Origin: Halopseudomonas litoralis
GTDB taxonomy: Bacteria; Pseudomonadota; Gammaproteobacteria; Pseudomonadales; Pseudomonadaceae
Direction: 5' to 3'
DNA length: 64,000 nt
Assembly (NCBI RefSeq): GCF_900105005.1
Contig: NZ_LT629748.1
Coordinates: forward strand, 2,418,001-2,482,000
Position 1 is the first letter of the stretch. Each line of letters begins with the position of its first letter. Under the pieces are notes generated by a model. The model worked only from the letters and a program-made list of their open reading frames with translations. It was not told where the DNA came from and did not search any database. The position numbers and the translations under genes were made by a program. Of this stretch, positions 1 to 8,798 are shown one piece after another.

Positions 1-6
1 TGCATA

Positions 7-870
7 TCAGCTGCGCCGATCGCGCATCAGCGATTCCTGCGCCACCGAAGCCACCAGCTCACCGGCGCGGTTGAATACCTGCCCCCGTGAAAGTCCCCGG
101 GCACCGCTGGCTGACGGGCTATCCATGGCGTACAGCAGCCAGTCATCCATACGCAGCGGACGATGGAACCAGACGGCATGATCAAGACTGGCAACCTGCA
201 TATGCGGGGCCCAGGTCGAGATGCCATGAGGCAACGCCGCCGTGCTCAGCAGGTTGAAGTCCGAGGCGTAGGCAAACAGGTAGCGGTGCAGATGATCGTC
301 ATCCGGCAACTGGCCGTCGGCGCGGAACCAGGTGTACTGAACTGCCTCGGCAGGCTTGGGTTTGAATGGGTTGTAACCATTGACCCGGCGGATCTCGATC
401 GGCTTGGCACTCAATACGCTGTCGCGCACCGCTTCGGGTAGCAGATGCTGGTTTTCCAGCGCCACTTCCTGTTCGCTCTTCAAGCCTTCCGGCCCCGGCA
501 CCTCGGGCATCATCGATTGGTGTGACACCCCCGGCTCCTCACCATGAAAAGAGGCCATCAGTGTGAAAATAGCCCGCCCCTTCTGGATGGCACTGACCGT
601 GCGTGTGGTAAAGCTGCCACCGTCGCGCGGCGATTCCACCTGATAGACAATCGGCAGTGACGCATCACCGGGGCGCAGAAAGTATCCGTGTACCGAGTGC
701 ACGTTACGCTCGGGCGCTACGGTCTGGCTGGCTGCGGACAACGCCTGGCCCAACACCTGACCACCAAACAGCTGGCGGAAGCCCAGATCCTCGCTTACGC
801 CACGGAACAGGTTTTCCTCGATCTTTTCCAGCGCCAGCAGGCGAACCAAATTATCCAGCATGTGGGTCAT
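7..870 (-). CDS. tesB: acyl-CoA thioesterase II
   Basis: Cytoplasmic double-hotdog thioesterase that hydrolyses medium- to long-chain acyl-CoA to free fatty acid and CoA. The 287-residue protein has the family's usual length. The catalytic trio known from E. coli TesB aligns without gaps: Asp204 (in ASDFN), Ser228 (Thr in E. coli) and Gln278 (in AQES). I chose the ATG at 870 because a GAGGAG ribosome site lies five bases upstream; an in-frame GTG at 876 overlaps that site and is less likely. It stands alone, divergent from the flavoprotein gene at 1049. The stop codon is inside the window, so the gene is complete. Confidence 0.95.
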   Translation of the reverse strand: MTHMLDNLVRLLALEKIEENLFRGVSEDLGFRQLFGGQVLGQALSAASQTVAPERNVHSVHGYFLRPGDASLPIVYQVESPRDGGSFTTRTVSAIQKGRAIFTLMASFHGEEPGVSHQSMMPEVPGPEGLKSEQEVALENQHLLPEAVRDSVLSAKPIEIRRVNGYNPFKPKPAEAVQYTWFRADGQLPDDDHLHRYLFAYASDFNLLSTAALPHGISTWAPHMQVASLDHAVWFHRPLRMDDWLLYAMDSPSASGARGLSRGQVFNRAGELVASVAQESLMRDRRS

Positions 871-1048
871 GACCACTCCTCAACTCAACACCGGCAACGA
901 CCGGATTGTACGACTCAGAGTGCGCGACAAGGCGACGCACCGAAAAGGTCGAAGATTTTAAACCTGAGCGGCCCATTGTTACAGCTTTTTGCTTATCTTC
1001 GCGGGAAATCAGGCTAAACTGCCGCGCATTTCGTCATGGTATTCACCT

Positions 1049-2305
1049 ATGCCCTCATCACCTTCCTCCAGCACAGCGGTTGTCGCGGTCATCGGCGGCG
1101 GCCCCGCCGGGCTGATGGCTGCCGAACGGCTGGCCCGGGCTGGTCTCACCGTCAGAGTCTACGACGCCATGCCTTCGGTGGGGCGCAAGTTTCTGCTGGC
1201 CGGCATCGGCGGCATGAATATCACCCATTCCGAACCCTCAGAGCCGTTCGTCGGCCGTTATCGGGAAGCTGCCCCTTGGGTTGGTCAGTGGTTGCAGCAG
1301 CTGGATGGCCCGGCGCTGCGCGAATGGATCCATGGACTGGGAATCGACACCTTCATCGGCTCTTCGGGCCGAGTCTTTCCCACCGACATGAAGGCCGCGC
1401 CGCTGCTGCGCGCCTGGCTCAAGCGTCTGCGCGAATCCGGCGTCAGTTTGCATACCCGGCACCGCTGGCAAGGCTGGTCCGAGCAGCAACTGGTGTTCGA
1501 CACGTCTCAAGGTCAAGCACAGGTGAGAGCCGATGCGGTGCTGCTCGCCCTGGGCGGCGGCAGTTGGGCACGCTTGGGCTCGGATGGCGCCTGGGTGCCC
1601 TGGCTACGCGAACGTGATGTTGAGGTCCGCAGCCTGCTGCCGGCCAACTGCGGCTTCACCGCCGACTGGAGCGAGCATCTGCGTCAACGTTTTGCCGGAC
1701 AGCCGCTGAAACAGATGATCGGCCGGGTGATGGACAGCAACGGCCGATGCCATGAGCGGCGTGGCGAGGGCATCCTGACCAGAGACGGTCTTGAAGGCAG
1801 CCTGATATACGCTCTTTCCGCCGAGCTGCGCGACCTTATCTGCCGCCAGGGACATGCCGAATTGCAACTGGACCTGACGCCAGATCGCAGCCAACAGCAA
1901 CTGGCGACTCTGCTGGCGCAGCCACGCAAGGGTCAATCCCTGTCTGCAGTGCTACGCAAGCGTGCCGGACTCGACCCGCTGAAGACCGCGCTGCTGCATG
2001 AATGTCTGAGCAAAAACCAGTTAGCCGACCCTGAACAGCTGGCGGCAGGCATCAAGGCTCTGCCCGTGCGCCTGACCGGCACCCGTCCACTGGATGAGGC
2101 CATCAGCAGCGCCGGTGGCGTCAAAGCCCAGGCGCTGAATGACCAACTGATGTTGAAGAACATGCTTGGCGTATTCTGCGCCGGCGAAATGCTTGACTGG
2201 GAAGCGCCAACCGGCGGTTATCTGCTTACCGCCTGTTTCGCCAGCGGCCTGGTGGCTGCTGAAGGTGTGATTGACTGGCTAAGCCACGCGCTCACCGCGA
2301 AATAG
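1049..2305 (+). CDS. TIGR03862/PP_4765-family FAD flavoprotein (HI0933-like)
   Basis: Predicted NAD(P)/FAD-dependent oxidoreductase of 418 residues; substrate unknown. The N-terminus carries the dinucleotide-binding Rossmann motif (VIGGGPAGL, about residues 12-20), followed by GRKFLLAGIGGMN, typical of the HI0933/BaiN family. A second nucleotide-contact segment (LALGGGSW) lies near residue 170, and the C-terminal FAD segment (AGEMLDWEAPTGGY, about residues 379-392) is intact. An upstream in-frame start at 989 would add 20 residues of unlikely composition before the Rossmann strand, so I use 1049. The gene converges on waaC with only 14 bases between stops. Family assignment is from motif recognition; no pathway role can be inferred. 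Confidence 0.85.
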   Translation: MPSSPSSSTAVVAVIGGGPAGLMAAERLARAGLTVRVYDAMPSVGRKFLLAGIGGMNITHSEPSEPFVGRYREAAPWVGQWLQQLDGPALREWIHGLGIDTFIGSSGRVFPTDMKAAPLLRAWLKRLRESGVSLHTRHRWQGWSEQQLVFDTSQGQAQVRADAVLLALGGGSWARLGSDGAWVPWLRERDVEVRSLLPANCGFTADWSEHLRQRFAGQPLKQMIGRVMDSNGRCHERRGEGILTRDGLEGSLIYALSAELRDLICRQGHAELQLDLTPDRSQQQLATLLAQPRKGQSLSAVLRKRAGLDPLKTALLHECLSKNQLADPEQLAAGIKALPVRLTGTRPLDEAISSAGGVKAQALNDQLMLKNMLGVFCAGEMLDWEAPTGGYLLTACFASGLVAAEGVIDWLSHALTAK

Positions 2306-2319
2306 TCACCGCCCCCAAA

Positions 2320-3390
2320 TCAGCTACCGTCAGTGCCGACAGACTCCAGAAGCAGGCCTTCCAGTTGCGTCATCACCCGCCCGGGCTGCAGTCGGGTAAA
2401 GCACAGCGGCAACTCCTGGCGCAGATCGAACTGCTTCGCATCGGCGGGCGTCGGCTGGTACTTGCAGGTCTTGCTCATGCAGGGCGCACAGGGGAAATCA
2501 CTGGCCAGGTGGATCTGTACCGCGCCGTAGGCACCGGTAAAGCCGGGATTGGTCGGACCGAACAGCGAAATGGTCGGCACATCCAACGCAGCGGCAAGAT
2601 GCCCGAGTCCGGTATCGACGGCAACGCAAGCACGCGCACCGGCGAGTATCCGCGCCATGCCGGCCAACGGCATTCTGGGTAATACCTGCACACCTTCAAT
2701 GCCGTCGGCTATGCGCTCGGCCCGGGCTCTTTCGGCGTCATTTCCCCAGGGCAGCTTGACCTGAACACCCTGCTCCACCGTCAGCTGCGCCAACCGCTTC
2801 CAATACAGCTCCGGCCAATGCTTGGTGACCCATGTAGTCCCGTGCAGAAACACCACATAATTCTCGGCCGACTGCTCCCCGGCCAGGTAAGCGTGGTTCA
2901 GCCCATACTGCCCGGTACCAGCCGGCACCTGATAGCCCAGCACCTGAGCAAAGAGTTGCCGCACCCGCTCCACCGCATGCTGCCCCCAGGGCACATTGAC
3001 GCGCTGATCATACAACCGGCTGGCCAACGGCTCACGCGCTGAGTCACTATCCAGGCCTGCCACCGGCGCCTTGGCGTAGCGCGTCAGCAAGGCGCTTTTC
3101 AGCAGGCCCTGCGCATCAATGACCAGATCGTACTTATGGTTTTTCAGGCGACGCTTGAAGCGCTGCCATTCACCCGAGCGCAATGCTTTCAGCGGACTCT
3201 TGCGCCAGCGCCGGATGGCCACTGGAATCACCTCGGCCACCGCCGGATGCCAGAGCGGAATCTCGGAAAAGCTCTCCTCCACCACCCAGTCAAAGCAGAT
3301 ACCGGGAATGGCTGCCTGTGCGTCGGTCAGCGCTGGCAGGGTATGAATGACATCCCCCATGGAGGAGGTCTTGATCAGCAGTACGCGCAT
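2320..3390 (-). CDS. waaC: LPS heptosyltransferase I
   Basis: Glycosyltransferase family 9 enzyme (356 residues) that adds the first L-glycero-D-manno-heptose to Kdo2-lipid A at the inner face of the cytoplasmic membrane. The start MRVLLIKTSSMGDVIHTLPAL is the characteristic N-terminus of RfaC, with the Asp13-type catalytic residue in GDVIH; the C-terminal half carries CVAVDTGLGHLAAAL and SLFGPTNP, the ADP-heptose-binding part. It follows waaF after two bases, so the two are translationally coupled. Unlike P. aeruginosa, where waaG and waaP follow waaC, the gene downstream here is an unrelated convergent flavoprotein. Confidence 0.95.
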   Translation of the reverse strand: MRVLLIKTSSMGDVIHTLPALTDAQAAIPGICFDWVVEESFSEIPLWHPAVAEVIPVAIRRWRKSPLKALRSGEWQRFKRRLKNHKYDLVIDAQGLLKSALLTRYAKAPVAGLDSDSAREPLASRLYDQRVNVPWGQHAVERVRQLFAQVLGYQVPAGTGQYGLNHAYLAGEQSAENYVVFLHGTTWVTKHWPELYWKRLAQLTVEQGVQVKLPWGNDAERARAERIADGIEGVQVLPRMPLAGMARILAGARACVAVDTGLGHLAAALDVPTISLFGPTNPGFTGAYGAVQIHLASDFPCAPCMSKTCKYQPTPADAKQFDLRQELPLCFTRLQPGRVMTQLEGLLLESVGTDGS

Positions 3391-3392
3391 GC

Positions 3393-4439
3393 TCAGAGGC
3401 TCTCTGGGTCGGCCAGTGGGTCGCCAACCAGACGGTCCAGCGCGCCGATCACCCGCTGCGGCTCAAGATCACGCAGGCAGTTGTAATGACCGAAACGGCA
3501 GGTACGATCGAAGCACGGACTGCAGTCCAGCCCCAGCCGCACCACTTCGACCTGCTCGGCCAGCGGTGGAGTGAAATCCGGTGAGGTAGAGCCATATACC
3601 GCGACCAGCGGACGATTCAGCGCCGCAGCCACGTGCATCAAACCCGAATCATTGCTGACCACAGCAGTGGCACAGGACATCAGGTCGATGGCCTCGGCAA
3701 GGCTGGTTTCGCCGGCAAGGTTGCTGGATTCTTCGCGCAGCCCGGGAATCAGACGATCACGAATCTGCTCGCCGACCGGATGATCCTTGTTCGAGCCGAA
3801 CAGCCAGACCTGCCAGCCCTGACGGATCTTCTGGTCCGCCACCGCAGCGTAGTGCTCGGCAGGCCAACGCTTGGACTCGCCAAACTCGGCACCGGGGCAC
3901 AGCGCCAGAACCGGACGATCCAGCTCCAGGCCAAAGCGCGCCAGTGCCGCTGCCCGGCTGGCCGGGTCGATCTGTAACGTCGGGCGAGGATAGGGGCGCG
4001 TCAGCGGGTGATCGCGCTCCCAGGCCAATGCCATGAACCGCTCGATCATCAACGGATACTCTTGCTTGTCGAGTACCCGGATATCGTTCAGCAATCCATA
4101 GCGCATTTCCCCGCGCCAACCGGTGCGCAGGGGAATACCGGCAAAAAACGGCACCAGGGCCGATTTCAGGGAATTGGGCAACAGAATGGCTTGGTCGTAT
4201 TGACCAGTCAGGCTCTTGCCGATACGACGGCGGCTGGCAATATCCAGCACGCCATGGCCCAGCGGAAAGCTCAGTGCCTGATTGACCTCGGGCATGCGCT
4301 CGAGGATCGGCCGACTCCATTCCGGGGCCAGAACGTCAATAAGAGAGTCCGGGCCATGACGCAGCTTCAGGCAGGCAAACAGCGTTTGCGCCATGACCAT
4401 GTCACCGACCCAGCTGGGTCCAACAATAAGAATTCTCAT
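3393..4439 (-). CDS. waaF: LPS heptosyltransferase II
   Basis: Family 9 glycosyltransferase (348 residues) that adds the second heptose to the LPS inner core. The N-terminus MRILIVGPSWVGDMVMAQ and the C-terminal segment VVSNDSGLMHVAAAL plus VYGSTSPDFTPP are diagnostic of RfaF. The open frame extends 27 codons further upstream, but that extension is not pilin- or enzyme-like and the family always begins at this MRIL, so 4439 is the start. It lies between ilvE (112 bases upstream) and waaC, in the glnE-ilvE-waaF-waaC order conserved in Pseudomonas. Confidence 0.95.
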   Translation of the reverse strand: MRILIVGPSWVGDMVMAQTLFACLKLRHGPDSLIDVLAPEWSRPILERMPEVNQALSFPLGHGVLDIASRRRIGKSLTGQYDQAILLPNSLKSALVPFFAGIPLRTGWRGEMRYGLLNDIRVLDKQEYPLMIERFMALAWERDHPLTRPYPRPTLQIDPASRAAALARFGLELDRPVLALCPGAEFGESKRWPAEHYAAVADQKIRQGWQVWLFGSNKDHPVGEQIRDRLIPGLREESSNLAGETSLAEAIDLMSCATAVVSNDSGLMHVAAALNRPLVAVYGSTSPDFTPPLAEQVEVVRLGLDCSPCFDRTCRFGHYNCLRDLEPQRVIGALDRLVGDPLADPESL

Positions 4440-4551
4440 AAGCTCTGCAAATGCCCAGCTGCAAACGCCAGACAACGAGCGGCTCGTACCGAATGGCCAG
4501 CTGCAGGCAACCGCCCACAATCTACCATTGGCCGCCCGCTGCCTGTCGCGG

Positions 4552-5475
4552 TCATTTGACCAGCGTCAGCCATTCACCGCGCGCGCTGTCCCTGCCGTTG
4601 ACCAGGTCAAAGTAAGCTTTCTGCAGCTTCTCGGTGACCGGGCCACGGCGACCGATGCCGATCTGGCGGCAATCCACTTCCCGGATCGGGGTGACTTCCG
4701 CTGCGGTACCGGTGAAGAAGGCTTCGTCAGCGATATAGACTTCGTCGCGGGTGATGCGCTTCTCGATCACCTTGATGCCCATTTCCTCTGCCAGCGCCAG
4801 CACGGTGCCGCGGGTGATGCCGTTCAGGCAGGCAGTGACTTCCGGAGTGATGATGACACCGTCCTTGACGATGAAGATGTTCTCACCGGAGCCTTCTGCG
4901 ACGTAACCTTCCGGGTCCAGCAACAGTGCTTCGTCAGCACCGGCCGACACTGCTTCCTGAAGTGCCAGCATGGAGTTCATATAGGCGCCGGTGGATTTGG
5001 CACGGGTCATGGTGATGTTGACGTGGTGACGGGTAAAAGAGCTGGTGCGGATCTTGATACCCTTCTCCAGAGCTTCATCACCCATGTAGGCACCCCAGTA
5101 CCAGGCCGCGACGGCGACATGTACTTTGAGGTTGTCAGCACGAATGCCCATGCCTTCGGAACCGTAGAACACCAGCGGCCGCACGTAGGCGGTTTCCAGG
5201 TTGTTGTCACGCACTGCGGCGCGGCACGCTTCGTTGATTTCTTCTTTGGTATAGGGAATCTTCATGCCCATGATGTGGGCAGAGTCAAACAGACGATCGG
5301 TATGCGCCTGCAGACGGAAGATGGCGGTGCCCTCGTCGGTGTTGTAGGCACGGATGCCTTCGAACACGCCCATGCCATAGTGCAGCGAGTGAGTCAGCAC
5401 ATGTACGTTGGCATCGCGCCAGGGAACCATTTGACCATCAAACCAGATAACACCATCACGATCAGCCATCGACAT
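4552..5475 (-). CDS. ilvE: branched-chain amino acid aminotransferase
   Basis: PLP-dependent class IV aminotransferase (307 residues) that makes the last transamination to Leu, Ile and Val (and the first in their breakdown). The Schiff-base lysine is Lys160 in TRAKSTGAYMN, the expected position, and the PLP phosphate-binding segments EGSGENIF and NGITRGTVL are present. The frame begins at 5490, but MSMADRDGVIW is the usual family start and a GGAG site lies nine bases before the ATG at 5475. A 131-base gap separates it from glnE, so it may have its own promoter there. Confidence 0.95.
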   Translation of the reverse strand: MSMADRDGVIWFDGQMVPWRDANVHVLTHSLHYGMGVFEGIRAYNTDEGTAIFRLQAHTDRLFDSAHIMGMKIPYTKEEINEACRAAVRDNNLETAYVRPLVFYGSEGMGIRADNLKVHVAVAAWYWGAYMGDEALEKGIKIRTSSFTRHHVNITMTRAKSTGAYMNSMLALQEAVSAGADEALLLDPEGYVAEGSGENIFIVKDGVIITPEVTACLNGITRGTVLALAEEMGIKVIEKRITRDEVYIADEAFFTGTAAEVTPIREVDCRQIGIGRRGPVTEKLQKAYFDLVNGRDSARGEWLTLVK

Positions 5476-5606
5476 AACAGCCAGCTCCATTCATATATCT
5501 ATCTAGGGTTCAGGAATCCGCGTCCGCTTTCGGGAGGCCCGGCGGCGCTTTCCTATCGTTTTTCGGCCTGATCATGCCTGCCGCACTGACTGAATATTAG
5601 CCTTAT

Positions 5607-8549
5607 TCAGGCACCCGCGGCGTCCGGCAGCCATTGCTGCCAGAGTCGGATGATGTCATGTCGGTAGTCATGAAACTGGTCGCCAGGTGTTTTCCCCGGC
5701 TGCTTCTGCAAAGCCAGGCGATGGGCTGCTGCTCGGTAGGCTTTGTAAGCCTCCTGCAAACGCTGAACGTCCTCGCCGGCGATCAATCCGGCGTCACGCA
5801 GCCCGTCCAATATTCTGATGTTATCCGTAAAGAGCAGTAACTCGGGGTACCGGCACGACCAGGCCAGAACCGCATATTGCACCATAAATTCGATATCAAC
5901 GATACCTCCCGCGTCCTGCTTGAGATCAAAGGCGGCATCGGCGGTGAAGGCGACGGGATCAAAACCGCCTCTGGTCGCCTGTGTGGCCAGGTTGTCACGC
6001 ATTTTCTGACGCATCACCAACACGTCCTGACGCAACTTTTCCTCATCCCGCTCGCGCCCCAGCACATCGGCACGCAGGGCGATGAACTTGTCACCCAGGC
6101 GCGGGCAACCCGCCAGTGGACGTGCCCGCACCAGAGCCTGGTGCTCCCAGGTCCAGGCTTCCTCACGCTGGTAGCGGGCAAAGGCGTCCAGCGAGGTCAC
6201 CAGCAGACCGGCATCGCCGGAAGGACGCAGACGCATGTCCACATCGTAGAGCGCACCAGACATGGTCTGAGCCGTGAGGATATGGATGATGCGCTGCCCC
6301 AGGCGGGTATAGAAACGGCCGCCGTCCAGTGGTCGCGCCCCGTCGGTCTCTGCATCAGTGTCACCGTCATGAATAAACACCAGGTCCAGATCCGACCCGT
6401 GGGCCAGTTCGATACCGCCGACCTTGCCGTATCCGACAATGATGAAGTCCAGCTCACAGAGACTGCCATCATGCCGCCGCGGTACACCGTGACGCCGAAC
6501 CATATCGCTCCAGGCCAGCTCCAGAACCTGCTGCAGGATGGCCTCGGCAATCCAGGTCAGGTAGTCGCTGACCTTCATCAGCGGCAGGCTTCCGGCGATT
6601 TCCGAGGCGACCACGCGCAGCACGTGGGCGCGCTTGAAATAGCGCAGCACTTCCATCTGCTGCTCCAGATCGTCCTCGGGAATGCGCACCAGCTCCTGAC
6701 GCAATTCGTCCACCAGCTCGGCGATTTCCGGGGGCCGGTACAAGCGGCCCGAATTCAGCAGCTCATCCAGCACCACCGGATAGCGGGTAATCTGCTCGGC
6801 GACCAGCGGGCTGGCGGAACACAGCACCAGCAACTCATGCAGGGCCCCGGGGTTTTCCGTCAACAGCACCAGGTAGGCGGAACGCCGGGCCACCGCTTCG
6901 ACCAACGGCATGACGCGTTCCAGGGCCAGGTCCGGATCTTCCTGCTCACAGGCCATGCCCAGCAGCCGCGGCATGAAGATGTCGAGTCGCTCGCGGCTCA
7001 TGCGCTGCATGGCCCGCACCCGCGTCGAGGCCATCAGCGTGTGCAACTGGTTCCAGGCGCGCGCCGGATCCTTGAAGCCGCCCTCGGCCAATTGCTCCTG
7101 CGCCTGCTCCGCTTCGGGCAGGTCATCCCACAGGAGTATCCATTCCGCATAATCGGCCTGCGGCTGATCCTCATCGTCATCCGGGTCGGCGATTACTCCG
7201 GCGAAGTGCCGCGCAACCTTGCTGCGCTGCAGATTCAATTGCGCAAGATATTCGTCCCAGGAGCTGAACCCCATGACCAATGCCACACGGGCCCGGCCCA
7301 GCGCATCGGTCGGCAGCATCTGCGTCTGGCGGTCATCGATGGCCTGCAGCGCATGTTCGGTATCACGCAGGAACAGGTAGGCGCCCTTGAGTTCGTCCAC
7401 CGCAGCATCCGGCAAATAGACATTGGTGGCCAACACGTCCAGCACCGGGAGAATCGGCCGCTGCTGCAGGCTGCGGTCGCGCCCGCCGTGGATCAGCTGG
7501 AATGCCTGGCCGATGAATTCCACTTCACGTATGCCACCAGCACCCAACTTGACGTTATCCTCCAGCCCCTTGCGTTTCACTTCACGCTGGATCATCAGTT
7601 TGAGGTTGCGCAGTGCTTCAATGGCGGCGAAATCCAGGTAACGCCGATAAACAAAGGGTTTGAGCATGGACAGCAGCTCGGCACCCGCCTGCTGGTCGCC
7701 CGCTACCACGCGCGCCTTGATCATCGCGTAGCGCTCCCAGTCGCGACCCTGACTCTGGTAGTACTGTTCCAGGGCGTTGAAGCTGAACACCAGCGCACCG
7801 CTGTCGCCATAGGGGCGCAAGCGCATATCCACGCGGAATACGAAGCCATCGACCGTCACTTCGTCCAGCAGCTTGATCAGTCGCTGGCCGATACGGGTAA
7901 AGAATTCCTGGTTGGACAGGCTGCGCCGTCCACCCTGGGTTTCACCGGAACTCGGATAGGCAAAGATCAGGTCGATATCCGAAGACAGGTTCAGTTCATG
8001 GGCACCCAGCTTGCCCATGCCCAGCACGACCAGGTGCTGCGCCTCCCCAAGATGATTGCAGGGCGTTCCCAGGCTCTCGACCAGCTGTCGATAGAGCCAG
8101 CGGTAACCCTGCTCCAGACAGGCATCGGCCATGTCGGACAGGTCGCGGGTAGTCTCCATGGTCGGGGCATGGCCCAGCACATCGCGCCAGATGATGCGCA
8201 CCTGGTGTTGCTGGCGGAAACGGCGCAGCAATTGGGCCAGCTCCTCCTCGCTGGTTGCTGGAGCCAGTGCCTGACTCAGCAGCTCAGCCATCTCACCGGT
8301 TGCCAATGATCGCCACAATCGCTGGTCTTCAATCAGCCGCCAGGCCATCTCCGGCTCGCGACGCAGTTGTTCGGCGACGAAATCGCTGCCCGCCAGCACC
8401 TGCGGCATTTCGGTAATGAAGGCCCCACCGAGCTGCGGCAGGCTGGCTTCCAGTCCGGCCTGTCGAATGGCCAGCCGCCACTGTGCCAGATGGTGATCGA
8501 CCAGCTGCTGCAGGGCGACCGTTGATGGGGGCGGCAATGAAAGAGACAT
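5607..8549 (-). CDS. glnE: bifunctional glutamine synthetase adenylyltransferase/deadenylase
   Basis: Nitrogen-control enzyme that adenylylates and deadenylylates glutamine synthetase in response to PII and glutamine. At 980 residues it has the family's full length, with both nucleotidyltransferase domains: the deadenylylase half with GMGKLG (177-182) and SSDIDL (189-194), and the adenylyltransferase half with GYGKVGG near 706 and SDLDL at 719-723. The intervening region and C-terminal GlnE helical parts are continuous. An AGGA ribosome site sits six bases before the ATG. It is transcribed away from aceE across a 249-base shared upstream region. Confidence 0.96.
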   Translation of the reverse strand: MSLSLPPPSTVALQQLVDHHLAQWRLAIRQAGLEASLPQLGGAFITEMPQVLAGSDFVAEQLRREPEMAWRLIEDQRLWRSLATGEMAELLSQALAPATSEEELAQLLRRFRQQHQVRIIWRDVLGHAPTMETTRDLSDMADACLEQGYRWLYRQLVESLGTPCNHLGEAQHLVVLGMGKLGAHELNLSSDIDLIFAYPSSGETQGGRRSLSNQEFFTRIGQRLIKLLDEVTVDGFVFRVDMRLRPYGDSGALVFSFNALEQYYQSQGRDWERYAMIKARVVAGDQQAGAELLSMLKPFVYRRYLDFAAIEALRNLKLMIQREVKRKGLEDNVKLGAGGIREVEFIGQAFQLIHGGRDRSLQQRPILPVLDVLATNVYLPDAAVDELKGAYLFLRDTEHALQAIDDRQTQMLPTDALGRARVALVMGFSSWDEYLAQLNLQRSKVARHFAGVIADPDDDEDQPQADYAEWILLWDDLPEAEQAQEQLAEGGFKDPARAWNQLHTLMASTRVRAMQRMSRERLDIFMPRLLGMACEQEDPDLALERVMPLVEAVARRSAYLVLLTENPGALHELLVLCSASPLVAEQITRYPVVLDELLNSGRLYRPPEIAELVDELRQELVRIPEDDLEQQMEVLRYFKRAHVLRVVASEIAGSLPLMKVSDYLTWIAEAILQQVLELAWSDMVRRHGVPRRHDGSLCELDFIIVGYGKVGGIELAHGSDLDLVFIHDGDTDAETDGARPLDGGRFYTRLGQRIIHILTAQTMSGALYDVDMRLRPSGDAGLLVTSLDAFARYQREEAWTWEHQALVRARPLAGCPRLGDKFIALRADVLGRERDEEKLRQDVLVMRQKMRDNLATQATRGGFDPVAFTADAAFDLKQDAGGIVDIEFMVQYAVLAWSCRYPELLLFTDNIRILDGLRDAGLIAGEDVQRLQEAYKAYRAAAHRLALQKQPGKTPGDQFHDYRHDIIRLWQQWLPDAAGA

Positions 8550-8637
8550 GGTCTATCCTGAAGACATTCGAAAGATGCAGAGTGCCACGCTCGGGGGGCC
8601 ATGGAAAAGAGCACAACATGAAAACCCTGACCGGTAA

Positions 8638-8652
8638 TGTAGTTTCACTACA
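8638..8652. promoter_or_regulatory. palindromic operator candidate, distal copy
   Basis: The sequence TGTAGTTTCACTACA is a perfect 6-bp inverted repeat around a 3-base centre. It lies 147-161 bases before the aceE start codon and 89-103 before glnE. Its form fits the TGTARTWWWAYTACA-type consensus I know for RpiR-family regulators such as HexR, and Pseudomonas RccR (same family) is reported to act on aceE. The regulator assignment is inference; the palindrome is directly visible. Confidence 0.6.
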
Positions 8653-8688
8653 GAAAGCCGCGCATACAGATAGTTTTTTTCTTCATTT

Positions 8689-8703
8689 TGTAGTAAAACT
8701 ACA
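8689..8703. promoter_or_regulatory. palindromic operator candidate, proximal copy
   Basis: TGTAGTAAAACTACA repeats the architecture of the copy at 8638: identical 6-bp arms with a different 3-base centre. The two centres are 51 bases apart, close to five helical turns, so dimers bound at both would face the same side of the DNA. This copy ends 96 bases before aceE. Confidence 0.65.
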
Positions 8704-8798
8704 CGCACCGTTGACCATTGCATTCCCGAGCCTCACCACCCCGCTCCGGCAATGCAATTGTTTTTCCACCATGGGACCCACAAGGTCTGGAGAACAAT

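Noticed and set aside
5877..8309. 810-codon open frame on the plus strand opposite glnE
   Set aside because: It mirrors glnE codons exactly in the opposite strand, has shadow composition (Gln/His/Arg-rich) and no ribosome site or domain; GC-rich coding DNA often leaves such frames open.
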